This document shows positions 54,924-63,126 of a stretch of DNA of 64,000 nt, piece by piece (position 1 is the first letter of the stretch; each line of letters starts with the position of its first letter). Made by a program: the position numbers and the translations under genes. Origin of the DNA: Corynebacterium frankenforstense DSM 45800 (GTDB lineage: Bacteria; Actinomycetota; Actinomycetes; Mycobacteriales; Mycobacteriaceae); contig NZ_CP009247.1 in NCBI RefSeq assembly GCF_001941485.1, forward strand, positions 930,001-994,000, in the 5' to 3' direction. The notes below the pieces were generated by a model. It ran no database searches. It had not been told where the DNA came from and saw nothing but the letters and a program-made list of their open reading frames with translations.

Positions 54924-56084
54924 ATGACACGCACGCCACTGGTCGAGACCCTGCCCGAGTTCCCCTGGGACACCATCGCCGAGGCCAAGGCCACCGCCGC
55001 GGCCCACCCCGACGGCATGGTCAACCTCTCGGTCGGCTCGCCGATCGACCCGCCGGCGCCCGGCATCCAGCTCGCGCTGGCCGAGGCCGCCGGCTTTCCC
55101 GGTTACCCGGCCACCGTGGGCACGCCCGAGCTGCGCGAGGCCATCGTCAGCGCCTCCGCGCGCCGTTACGCGATGACGGGCCTGGACGCCTCGACGACAC
55201 CGGGGGAGTCCTCCGTGCTGCCCGTCGTGGGCACCAAGGAGGCCATCGCCTGGCTGCCGACCCTGCTCGGTCTCGGTGCCGGGGACACCGTCGTCATCCC
55301 CGAGCTGGCCTACCCGACCTACGAGGTCGGCGCGTGCCTGGCCGGTACAGAGATGGTGCGTGCCGACGACCCGGCGGACGTCGACGCGGACTCCGCCGCG
55401 CTGTTCTTCCTCAACTCGCCGTCGAACCCGACCGGCCGCGTTCTCGGCGTGGACCACCTGCGCCGCGTGGTGGCCTGGGCCCGCGAGCACGACGTCATCG
55501 TCGCCTCCGACGAGTGCTACCTCGGCCTGGGCTGGGACGACGACAACGAACCGGTCTCGATTCTCGACGACCGCGTCTGCGACGGCGACCACACCGGCCT
55601 GCTGGCCATCCACTCGCTGTCCAAGACGGCGAACTTCGCCGGCTACCGCGGCGGCTTCTTCGCCGGCGACCCGCAGCTGATCGCCGAGCTGACCCAGGTG
55701 CGCAAGCACGCCGGGTTGATGGTGCCCTACCCGATCCAGGCGGCCATGACGGCCGCCTTCGGCGACGACGACGCCGAGCACGTGCAGAAGCTGCGCTACG
55801 CGGTGCGCCGCGCCAAGCTGCTCGAGGCGCTGATCGGCGCCGGCTTCACCGTCGAGCACTCCGAGGCGGGTCTCTACCTGTGGGCCACCCTCGGCGAGAA
55901 CGGGCGCGCGACCGTCGACCGGCTCGCGGAGCTGGGCATCCTGGTCGCCCCGGGCGAGTTCTACGGCCCGGCCGGCGAGAACTTCGTGCGCGTCGGCATG
56001 ACCGCCGACGACGCTCACGTCGACGAGGCCGCCCAGCGGCTGCGCGCGGCCTCCGCCGAGCTGCGCGCCGTCGCGGGGAAGTAG
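54924..56084 (+). CDS. dapC: N-succinyldiaminopimelate aminotransferase
   Basis: A 386-residue class-I PLP aminotransferase making N-succinyl-L,L-diaminopimelate in the succinylase branch of lysine/peptidoglycan DAP synthesis. The PLP lysine is Lys234 in SLSKTANFAGYRGG; NSPSNPTG (about residues 162-169) and the C-terminal FVRVGM motif are present. Assignment to DapC rests on the typical ferredoxin-dapC order and on dapD and dapE nearby. ATG 54924 has TAGAGT 7 nt upstream. Confidence 0.9.
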   Translation: MTRTPLVETLPEFPWDTIAEAKATAAAHPDGMVNLSVGSPIDPPAPGIQLALAEAAGFPGYPATVGTPELREAIVSASARRYAMTGLDASTTPGESSVLPVVGTKEAIAWLPTLLGLGAGDTVVIPELAYPTYEVGACLAGTEMVRADDPADVDADSAALFFLNSPSNPTGRVLGVDHLRRVVAWAREHDVIVASDECYLGLGWDDDNEPVSILDDRVCDGDHTGLLAIHSLSKTANFAGYRGGFFAGDPQLIAELTQVRKHAGLMVPYPIQAAMTAAFGDDDAEHVQKLRYAVRRAKLLEALIGAGFTVEHSEAGLYLWATLGENGRATVDRLAELGILVAPGEFYGPAGENFVRVGMTADDAHVDEAAQRLRAASAELRAVAGK

Positions 56085-56169
56085 CGTCCGCCGGGCGGTG
56101 GCAGCGGCCGGGCAGCGGCTGTCGCCGGGGCGCCCGCTGTCGGACGGTGACTGTCGCCGGCGCCCCGGC

Positions 56170-56186
56170 GGGACCGCCACGGGCGT
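56170..56186 (+). repeat. 17-bp element, second copy
   Basis: Identical to 49027-49043; here in the dapC-GtrA spacer and followed by ACGGCGTCG. Confidence 0.6.
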
Positions 56187-56238
56187 GAGACCGCCGACAC
56201 GGCGTCGCGCGCAAATGTATTTCCGGCTATCCGGGCGA

Positions 56239-56244
56239 TAAACT
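56239..56244 (+). promoter_or_regulatory. Possible -10 box (TAAACT) for the GtrA-like gene
   Basis: TAAACT in the AT-richer part of the 288-bp spacer would give a leader of about 120 nt. Confidence 0.3.
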
Positions 56245-56372
56245 GTACCGATCAGGTCCGCGTCCGGACGCACGTCGAGGACCGGGCCCTGCGCGCCCCG
56301 CGCCCGGACGGCGAACCCGTCGCCCGGTGCCGGCGCGGGTGCGACGACGAGTAGCCGAGGTTGAGGAGATCC

Positions 56373-56939
56373 ATGACGGCCAGCCCCACCGTCGCCCGCA
56401 TGCTGGGCAACCTGCGTCAGTTCATCCAGTTCGGCATCGTCGGCGGCTCCGGGGTCGTCGTCGACCTGGCCGTCAACTACGTGTCCAAGAAGATCGCCGA
56501 GTTCGCCGGCATCTCCGAGCACGACGCCTTCATCAACCTGCTGGGCACGCAGTTCAACATCCGCTGGTACCACGTCTTTGTCACCCTCGGCTTCCTGGTC
56601 GCCAACACCTGGAACTACCAGCTCAACCGGATGTGGACCTTCAAGGGCGCCAACCCGCGCAGCTGGTGGCGCGGCTTCTTCCCGTTCCTGCTCGCCGGCC
56701 TCGGCGCCTTCCTGATCCGCCTGGTGCTCATGACGCTGTTCATGAACCCGGGCAGCCCCATCTCGTTGCCCACCGACATCCTCGACGACTCCTCGGGGCT
56801 GCGCACCAAGTTCTACTGGGCCTCCGCGATCTCTATCCTGGTGGCGATGCCCGTCAACTTCGTGATCAACAAACTGTGGACCTTCCGCGGGCCGAAGGTC
56901 TCCGTCGTCCACCAGTCCGAACCCGCGCCGCGCGTCTGA
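56373..56939 (+). CDS. GtrA-family membrane protein
   Basis: A 188-residue polytopic membrane protein of the GtrA family, often involved in moving polyprenyl-linked sugars for cell-wall polysaccharide. Marks are QFIQFGIVGGSGVVVDL, NYQLNRMWTFKG and NFVINKLWTFRG at the ends of membrane segments 2 and 4. GAGGAG lies 6 nt before ATG 56373. The C-terminus is a short hydrophilic tail. The partner glycosyltransferase is not in the window. Confidence 0.88.
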   Translation: MTASPTVARMLGNLRQFIQFGIVGGSGVVVDLAVNYVSKKIAEFAGISEHDAFINLLGTQFNIRWYHVFVTLGFLVANTWNYQLNRMWTFKGANPRSWWRGFFPFLLAGLGAFLIRLVLMTLFMNPGSPISLPTDILDDSSGLRTKFYWASAISILVAMPVNFVINKLWTFRGPKVSVVHQSEPAPRV

Positions 56940-57015
56940 GGCCGCGCACAGGCCCGCCGCCTGAGCCCGCGTACAAGCCCGCGCCGCGGCGCACAAGCCC
57001 CCGGAAGGTAGGCGC

Positions 57016-57342
57016 ATGATCCCGTTCCTGCTGCTCGTCGTCGCCGTGCTCATGGGCGTGCCCGCCCTGCTGGCCTCGAACCGTTCGCTGAAGTTCAACT
57101 CCTGGCTGGGCCTGCGCATCTCCCCGGTGACGGCGAACGAGGACGCCTGGGCGGCCGGCCACACCGCCGCGGCCGGGCGGCTCGCGGCGGGCTCCGCCGG
57201 GGCCCTGGCCGCGCTGGCCCTGTGCTTCCTCACCGAGGACCTGCACATCGTGCTGCTCGTCGTCGGCCTGGGCTGGGCGCTGGTCTGCACCGTCGCCGCT
57301 GCCGTCGCCGCGCGCAAGGCCGCCGAGCCGTACGCGGACTGA
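57016..57342 (+). CDS. SdpI/YhfL-like small membrane protein
   Basis: A 108-residue protein with three membrane segments. The central LGLRISPVTANEDAWAAGHTAAAGR stretch (parts only) is the SdpI-family loop (GxR...NxxxW...H). Some members give immunity to the SDP toxin, but no toxin gene is visible here. GGAAGG is 9 nt before ATG 57016. A long hairpin follows. Confidence 0.78.
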   Translation: MIPFLLLVVAVLMGVPALLASNRSLKFNSWLGLRISPVTANEDAWAAGHTAAAGRLAAGSAGALAALALCFLTEDLHIVLLVVGLGWALVCTVAAAVAARKAAEPYAD

Positions 57343-57379
57343 GCCGCAGCAGCCGACACAGCCCGGCACAAACGACAAG

Positions 57380-57419
57380 AAGGGCGCCCGGACCGTCATA
57401 TGACGGCCCGGGCGCCCTT
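57380..57419. terminator. Bidirectional terminator between SdpI-like gene and dapD
   Basis: A nearly unbroken 18-bp stem: AAGGGCGCCCGG with CCGGGCGCCCTT, plus an inner CCGTCA/TGACGG helix, one A/C mismatch between. It ends TTTCTC on the plus strand and AA..TT symmetrically on the other. Confidence 0.85.
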
Positions 57420-57468
57420 TCTCGGCTTCACGGGGCGTGGCGCCGGGGGAGTGCCCCGGCACGACCCC

Positions 57469-58455
57469 CTAGTTCGCGTGCAGCTCCTCGTTGAGCGCGA
57501 CGGAGGACTTGTACGGGGTGGCCTCCACGGCGCCGGTGATCGAGTTGCGGCGGAAGAGCACACCGGAGGCGCCGGAGAGCGTGGCGGCCTTGACGGTGTC
57601 GCCGTCGGAGACACCGGCGGCCTCGGCCACGGCGCCGCGGGCGGTGACCTTGGTGCCGGCGGTGACGTAGAGGCCGGCCTCGACCACGCAGTCGTCGCCG
57701 AGCGAGATGCCCACGCCGGCGTTCGCGCCGAGCAGGCAGCGCTCGCCGATGGAGATGACCTCCTTGCCGCCGCCGGAGAGGGTGCCCATGATGGAGGCGC
57801 CGCCGCCGACGTCGGAGCCGTCACCGACGACCACGCCCGCGGAGACACGGCCCTCGACCATGGAGTTGCCCAGGGTGCCGGCGTTGAAGTTGACGAATCC
57901 CTCGTGCATGACGGTCGTCCCGGCGGCCAGGTGGGCGCCCAGGCGCACGCGGTCGGCGTCGCCGATGCGCACGCCCTCGGGCAGCACGTAGTCGACCATG
58001 CGGGGGAACTTGTCCACGGAGTAGACGGTCACGGGGCCGCGCTCGGCCTGCAGGCGGGCGCGCACCATCTGGAAGTCGGCGACCTCGCAGGGGCCGTGGT
58101 TGGTCCACACGACGTTGGTCAGCTTGCCGAAGACGCCCTCCATGTTCGCCTCGTGCGGGCGGATCAGGCGGTGGGAGAGCAGCTGCAGGCGCAGCCAGGC
58201 GTCGTAGGTGTCGGCCGGCGGCTCGGCCAGCGAGGCGATGGTCGTCTCCACGGCCACGCGCGCGACACCGCGGACCTCGTCGGGCCCGATCAGCGGGGCG
58301 ATCTGCTGCGGGGCCTCCTCGAGGCGGTGGGTGCCGGGCTCGGAACCGGCGACGTCGAGACGCGGCGCCGGGTACCAGGCGTCGAGGACGGTGCCGTTGG
58401 CGGTGACGGTGGCCACGCCGACGGCGTGGGCGGAACTGGTGGAGTAGTCGGTCAT
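57469..58455 (-). CDS. dapD: Tetrahydrodipicolinate N-succinyltransferase
   Basis: A 328-residue actinobacterial-type DapD that succinylates tetrahydrodipicolinate in DAP/lysine synthesis. The C-terminal half is a left-handed beta-helix of hexapeptide repeats (about residues 165-290) with [22 protein letters not shown] as the active-site region (parts quoted); the N-terminal domain is the larger actinobacterial form. TAGTCT lies 8 nt before ATG 58455. It supplies the substrate of dapC. Confidence 0.95.
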   Translation of the reverse strand: MTDYSTSSAHAVGVATVTANGTVLDAWYPAPRLDVAGSEPGTHRLEEAPQQIAPLIGPDEVRGVARVAVETTIASLAEPPADTYDAWLRLQLLSHRLIRPHEANMEGVFGKLTNVVWTNHGPCEVADFQMVRARLQAERGPVTVYSVDKFPRMVDYVLPEGVRIGDADRVRLGAHLAAGTTVMHEGFVNFNAGTLGNSMVEGRVSAGVVVGDGSDVGGGASIMGTLSGGGKEVISIGERCLLGANAGVGISLGDDCVVEAGLYVTAGTKVTARGAVAEAAGVSDGDTVKAATLSGASGVLFRRNSITGAVEATPYKSSVALNEELHAN

Positions 58456-58463
58456 GACTCCCG

Positions 58464-58469
58464 AGACTA
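58464..58469 (-). promoter_or_regulatory. Leaderless-type -10 box (TAGTCT) of dapD
   Basis: On the minus strand TAGTCT ends 8 nt before the dapD ATG. Confidence 0.5.
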
Positions 58470-58479
58470 CAAGGTCCGC

Positions 58480-59886
58480 CTAGCCGCGCGTGGCGGCGGT
58501 GGCACGTCCGCGGGTGGTCAGCGAGAGCAGCGCGAGGAAGACGAAGACGGCGCCCACGGAGAAGACCTGGGAGCGCGAGCCCGCGTCGAAGAGCATGAGC
58601 ACCACCAGGCCCAGCACGGCGGCCACGACCGCCCAGGCCAGCCAGGGGTAGCCCCACATGCGCACCGTTGAGATCTCGCCGGAGCGCTCCAGCTGCGGGT
58701 GCAGCTTCAGGTAGCTGGCGGCGATGAGCAGCCAGACGACGATCATCACGCCGCCGACGGCGTTGAGCAGGAAGTCCAGCAGCCCGGTGGGGTTCCACCA
58801 CTGCAGGCCGACGGAGACGAACGCGAAGACCATGGAGAGCACCACGGAGTTGACGGGCACGTCCTCGCGGTTGGTCACCGCGAAGATGCGTGGGGCGTCG
58901 CCCTCGCGGGCCAGCGCGTGGCACAGCCGGGAGCTGGCGTAGATCTGCGCGTTGAAGGCGGAGAGCAGGCTGAGCACGATGACCAGCTCCATGATGCCGA
59001 CGACGCCGGGGATGTCGGCGATCTCGAGGACCATGGTGAACGGGCTCTCGGCGGCGGTCTCGGCGCCCTGGATGTCGGCGTAGGGCAGCAGGAAGGTGAT
59101 CACGAGCACCGAGCCGATGTAGAACAGGCCGATGCGCCAGATCACCGAGCGCACCGCGGTGCGGATCGAGTGGGCCGGCTCCTCGGACTCGGCCGCCGCG
59201 ATGGTCACGATCTCGATGCCGCCGAAGGCGAAGGCCACGGCCAGGAGGCCCGCGGCAACGCCCGGCCAGCCGTTGGGCATGAAGCCGTCGCCGAGGAAGT
59301 GCTCGGTGCCCACGAACGTGTGGCCGGGCAGCAGCCCGAAGATCAGCGCGACGCCGATGATCAGGAAGCCGACGATGACGGCGACCTTGATGAAGGCGAA
59401 CCAGAACTCGAACTCGCCGAAGCCGCGCACGCGGGCGAGGTTGACCACGGCGAAGAAGGTCACGCACACCAGCGCCGGGATCCAGGGCGGCACCCCGAAC
59501 CAGGCGGACATGATCGCCGCCGCACCGGTCATCTCCGCGCCGAGGACCATGATGAGCATGAACCAGTACAGCCAGCCCATGGTGAACCCGGCCCAGTGGC
59601 CGAAGGCCTGACGGGCGTAGTCGGAGAAGGCTCCCGAGGCCGGGCGCGCGGCGGCCATCTCGCCGAGCATCTGCATCACGCACATGACCACCACGCCGGC
59701 GACGGCGTAGGCGAGCAGCACGGCGGGGCCGGCGGCGCGGATGCCCACGCCGGTGCCGAGGAAGAGGCCCGCGCCGATGGCGGAGCCGAGCCCCATCATG
59801 GTCAGGTGGCGGGTCTTCAGGCCCTGGCCCAGGCCGGTGTGGCTCGGGGCGGCGGTTCCCGCGTCGGCGGGGGAGGTCGAGGTCAT
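58480..59886 (-). CDS. APC-family amino-acid permease, copy 1
   Basis: A 468-residue amino-acid:proton symporter of the AAT branch (CycA/GabP/ProY-like). About 12 membrane segments; LKTRHLTMMGLGSAIGAGLFLGTG at the N-terminus and FEFWFAFIKVAVIVGFL in segment 5 are typical (parts). Substrate cannot be told. It is closely similar to the next two permease genes on the same strand, mainly differing in the C-terminal tail. Only 24 bp separate it from dapD, with the dapD promoter inside the gap. Confidence 0.88.
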   Translation of the reverse strand: MTSTSPADAGTAAPSHTGLGQGLKTRHLTMMGLGSAIGAGLFLGTGVGIRAAGPAVLLAYAVAGVVVMCVMQMLGEMAAARPASGAFSDYARQAFGHWAGFTMGWLYWFMLIMVLGAEMTGAAAIMSAWFGVPPWIPALVCVTFFAVVNLARVRGFGEFEFWFAFIKVAVIVGFLIIGVALIFGLLPGHTFVGTEHFLGDGFMPNGWPGVAAGLLAVAFAFGGIEIVTIAAAESEEPAHSIRTAVRSVIWRIGLFYIGSVLVITFLLPYADIQGAETAAESPFTMVLEIADIPGVVGIMELVIVLSLLSAFNAQIYASSRLCHALAREGDAPRIFAVTNREDVPVNSVVLSMVFAFVSVGLQWWNPTGLLDFLLNAVGGVMIVVWLLIAASYLKLHPQLERSGEISTVRMWGYPWLAWAVVAAVLGLVVLMLFDAGSRSQVFSVGAVFVFLALLSLTTRGRATAATRG

Positions 59887-59934
59887 GGTGTGTGGCTCTT
59901 TCGCTGCGTGAACAGAAAGTAGATGTGGGTCACT

Positions 59935-61455
59935 TTAATCCGTGCTTGACGACGTCGTGCCGTCGCCCCCGTGCGGTTCCCTCGCGGTGTGCGTTTCGGC
60001 GGCGGGCGCCTGCGCGCCCGCCTCGCCCGGGGCACGCCGCGCGTCCGCGCCGGCGGTGCCGGACGCGGCGTCGGCGAGCAGGCGACCGTCGGTCGACGAG
60101 CGCCCCTGGGAGCGGGCGACGATGACGGAGAGCACGACGAGCACGGCGAAGACGATCGACACCGAGGTGACCTGGCCGCGCGAGCCCTCATCGAAGAGCA
60201 TCAGCAGCACGAAGCCGAGCAGGGCGGCGATCGCGGCGACGGGCACCCAGGGGTAGCCGGCCATGCGCACCGAGGCGATGGACCCGCTGCGCACGAGCAC
60301 CGGGTGCAGCCGGAGGAAGCTGGCGGCGACCATGATCCAGATCAGGATGAGGATGCCGCCGACGGAGTTGAGCAGGAAGTCCAGCAACCCGGTGGGGTTC
60401 CACCACTGCAGGCCGACGGAGAGGAAGGCGAAGATCATCGACAGGACCACGGCGTTGATCGGCACGTTCTGCCGGTTGACCCGGCCCAGCAGCGCCGGGG
60501 CGTCGTGCTGGGTGGCCAGCGAGAAGACCATCCGCGAGCTGGCGTAGATCTGCGCGTTGAACGCGGAGAGCAGGCTGAGCACGATGACGACCTCCATGAA
60601 TCCGACCACGGCCGGGATGTCGGCCATACCCAGCACCATGGTGAAGGGACTCTCGGCGGCGGTCTCGGCACCCTGGATCTCGGAGAAGGGCAGCAGGAAG
60701 GTGATCACGAGCACCGAGCCGATGTAGAACAGGCCGATGCGCCAGATCACCGAGCGGGTGGCCCGCCGGATGGAGGTCTCGGGGTCCTCGGACTCGGCCG
60801 CCGCGATGGTCACGATCTCGATGCCGCCGAAGGCGAAGGCCACGGCGAGCAGACCCGCGGCCACGCCCGGCCAGCCGTTGGGCATGAAGCCGTCGCCCAA
60901 AAAGTGCGAGGTGCCCACGAAGGAGTGGCCCGGCAGTAGCCCGAAGATCAGCGCGACGCCGATGAGCAGGAAGCCGATGATCACGGCGACCTTGATGAAG
61001 GAGAACCAGAACTCGAACTCGCCGAAACCGCGCACGCGCGCGAGGTTCACCACGGCGAAGAAGGTGACGCAGACCAGGGCGGGCACCCACTGGGGCACCC
61101 CGAACCAGGAGGCCATGATCGCCGCCGCACCGGTCATCTCCGCGCCGAGGACGAGCACCATGTTGATCCAGAACAGCCAGCCGATCGAGAAGCCGGCCCA
61201 GTGGCCGAAGGCGAAGCGTGCGTAGCTGGCGAAGGACCCGGGAGCGGGCTTGGCGGCGGCCATCTCGCCGAGCATCTGCATCACGCACATGACCACGACG
61301 CCGGCGGCGACGTAGGCGAGGATGACGGCGGGCCCGGCGGCGCGGATGCCCACCCCCGTTCCGAGGAAGAGGCCGGCGCCGATGGCGGAGCCGAGTCCCA
61401 TCATGGTCAGGTGCCGTGTCTTGAGCCCCTGGCTCAGCGGTGCGTTCTGGGTCAT
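59935..61455 (-). CDS. APC-family amino-acid permease, copy 2
   Basis: A 506-residue paralogue of the previous gene, with long stretches of identity in the membrane core (for example the FGLLPGHxFVGT and SEDPETS regions) and an extra 45-residue hydrophilic Ala/Gly/Thr-rich C-terminal tail. It is probably a proton-coupled amino-acid importer; substrate unknown. The 48-bp gap to copy 1 suggests possible co-transcription. Confidence 0.88.
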   Translation of the reverse strand: MTQNAPLSQGLKTRHLTMMGLGSAIGAGLFLGTGVGIRAAGPAVILAYVAAGVVVMCVMQMLGEMAAAKPAPGSFASYARFAFGHWAGFSIGWLFWINMVLVLGAEMTGAAAIMASWFGVPQWVPALVCVTFFAVVNLARVRGFGEFEFWFSFIKVAVIIGFLLIGVALIFGLLPGHSFVGTSHFLGDGFMPNGWPGVAAGLLAVAFAFGGIEIVTIAAAESEDPETSIRRATRSVIWRIGLFYIGSVLVITFLLPFSEIQGAETAAESPFTMVLGMADIPAVVGFMEVVIVLSLLSAFNAQIYASSRMVFSLATQHDAPALLGRVNRQNVPINAVVLSMIFAFLSVGLQWWNPTGLLDFLLNSVGGILILIWIMVAASFLRLHPVLVRSGSIASVRMAGYPWVPVAAIAALLGFVLLMLFDEGSRGQVTSVSIVFAVLVVLSVIVARSQGRSSTDGRLLADAASGTAGADARRAPGEAGAQAPAAETHTAREPHGGDGTTSSSTD

Positions 61456-61505
61456 CGAAGATCCGATCCAACTATGTCGAGGCCGGGTTCACCGGCTGTT
61501 TCAGG

Positions 61506-61589
61506 TGGTGCTTTTCGGCGCCGGGGCGCCGGGTGGTGCTTGCCGGCGCCGGGGCGCCGGACGGTGCCTGCCGACGCCGCGCTGCGCGG
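61506..61589 (+). repeat. Three tandem 28-bp repeats between permease copies 2 and 3
   Basis: Units 61506-61533, 61534-61561 and 61562-61589 share GGTGC(T/C)T(T/G)(T/C)C(G)G(C/A)CGCC. The third contains TGCCGACGCCGCG, the dispersed motif; a GCGACGTCGGCAA piece follows at about 61621. Confidence 0.8.
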
Positions 61590-61645
61590 TGCCGGGCGGG
61601 AACCGCCGACGGCGCGGGGCGCGACGTCGGCAATTGAGGGGGAGG

Positions 61646-63049
61646 TTAGCGCACGTAGCCGTCCTCGGGCGCACGCCGCCCGCGGATGAGGGTGGTCAGC
61701 CCGGCGGCGGCGAGCACCACGGCGCACACGACGCACACCGCGATGACCTGGCCGCGCGCCTGCTCGTCGGCGAGCATCAGGCCGACGATGGCGATCACGG
61801 CGGCCAGCGTCAGCCACGCGAGCCACGGGTAGCCCCACATGCGCACGCGCGTGATCTCGCCGCGGGCCTCCAGGCGCGGGTGCAGGCGCAGGTAGGAGGC
61901 GATGACGGTCAGCCAGATGACGACCAGGCAGCCGCCGATGGCGCTGAGCAGGAAGTCCAGCAGTCCCGGCGGGTTCCACCACTGCAGGCCCACGGAGAGC
62001 ACGCCGAAGAAGACGGAGAGCAGCACCGCCGGCACCGGCACCTTGTTCTCGGAGACGCGGGCGAAGACGCGCGGGGCGTCGCCGCGGGTGGCCAGCGAGT
62101 AGCACAGGCGCGAGGAGCCGTAGAGCTGGGCGTTGAACGCCGAGAGCAGCGCGATGACGATGACCAGCTCCATGATGCCGACGATGCCCGGGATGTTCGC
62201 CATCTCGAGCACCATGGTGAACGGGCTCTCGGCGGCGGTCTCCGCGCCCTGGATCTGGTCGAAGGGCAGCAGGAAGGCGATCACGAGCACCGAGCCGATG
62301 TAGAAGACGCCGATGCGCCAGATGATCGAGTTCACGGCGGTCTGCACGGAGCGCTCCGGGTCCTCGGACTCGGCGGCGGCGATGGTGACCAGCTCGATGC
62401 CGCCGAAGGCGAAGGCCACGGCCAGCAGGCCGGCGGCCACGCCGGAGACACCGTTGGGCATCAGGCCCTCGGCGGCGAGGTTGCCGGTGCCCACGAACGA
62501 GTGGCCCGGCAGCCAGCCGAAGATCAGCGCGATGCCGATGACCAGGAAGGCGATGATGACGGCGACCTTGATGAAGGCGAACCAGAACTCGAACTCGCCG
62601 AAGCCGCGCACGGCCGTCAGGTTGACCACCGCGAGCACGGCCACGCACACCGCGGCCGGGATCCAGGGCGCGACGTCGAACCAGGCGCCCATGATCGCGG
62701 CGGCGCCGGTCATCTCGGCGCCCATGATCATCACCATCATGAACCAGTACAGCCAGCCCACCGAGAAGCCGGCCCACGGGCCGTAGGCCTGCTCGGCGTA
62801 GGAGGAGAAGGAGCCGGCCGACGGGCGGGCGGCGACCATCTCGCCGAGCATGCGCATGATCAACACGGTGATCACACCGGTGATCAGGTAGGCGAGCACG
62901 ACGGCCGGCCCGGCGGCGCGGATGCCCACCCCGGTGCCGAGGAAGAGCCCGGCGCCGATGGCGGAGCCGAGCCCCATCATGGTCAGGTGGCGGGTGCGCA
63001 GCCCGCGGCTGAGCACCGCGGAGCCTTCCCGGGTTGCTGATTGCGACAT
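61646..63049 (-). CDS. APC-family amino-acid permease, copy 3
   Basis: A 467-residue third paralogue with the same core (RTRHLTMMGLGSAIGAGLFL at the start, FEFWFAFIKVAVIIAFL in segment 5). It is more diverged than copies 1 and 2 are from each other (for example YGPWAGFSVGWLYWF and INSVNSI-equivalent regions). A TACGAT box 7 nt before ATG 63049 supports the start and an independent promoter, divergent from dapE. Confidence 0.88.
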   Translation of the reverse strand: MSQSATREGSAVLSRGLRTRHLTMMGLGSAIGAGLFLGTGVGIRAAGPAVVLAYLITGVITVLIMRMLGEMVAARPSAGSFSSYAEQAYGPWAGFSVGWLYWFMMVMIMGAEMTGAAAIMGAWFDVAPWIPAAVCVAVLAVVNLTAVRGFGEFEFWFAFIKVAVIIAFLVIGIALIFGWLPGHSFVGTGNLAAEGLMPNGVSGVAAGLLAVAFAFGGIELVTIAAAESEDPERSVQTAVNSIIWRIGVFYIGSVLVIAFLLPFDQIQGAETAAESPFTMVLEMANIPGIVGIMELVIVIALLSAFNAQLYGSSRLCYSLATRGDAPRVFARVSENKVPVPAVLLSVFFGVLSVGLQWWNPPGLLDFLLSAIGGCLVVIWLTVIASYLRLHPRLEARGEITRVRMWGYPWLAWLTLAAVIAIVGLMLADEQARGQVIAVCVVCAVVLAAAGLTTLIRGRRAPEDGYVR

Positions 63050-63056
63050 GGGTTAC

Positions 63057-63062
63057 ATCGTA
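63057..63062 (-). promoter_or_regulatory. Leaderless-type -10 box (TACGAT) of permease copy 3
   Basis: On the minus strand TACGAT ends 7 nt before the ATG at 63049. Confidence 0.45.
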
Positions 63063-63112
63063 TTCCCACGGGGTGCACACCGGCGGTTCAGGGCACGGGT
63101 GTAGCGCGCGGG

Positions 63113-63118
63113 TAGCCT
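63113..63118 (+). promoter_or_regulatory. Leaderless-type -10 box (TAGCCT) of dapE
   Basis: TAGCCT ends 8 nt before ATG 63127. Confidence 0.5.
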
Positions 63119-63126
63119 CTGATGGC

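Noticed and set aside
57016..57342. SdpI-like gene as immunity half of a toxin system
   Set aside because: No SdpC-like or other toxin candidate is nearby; the family is often found without one.
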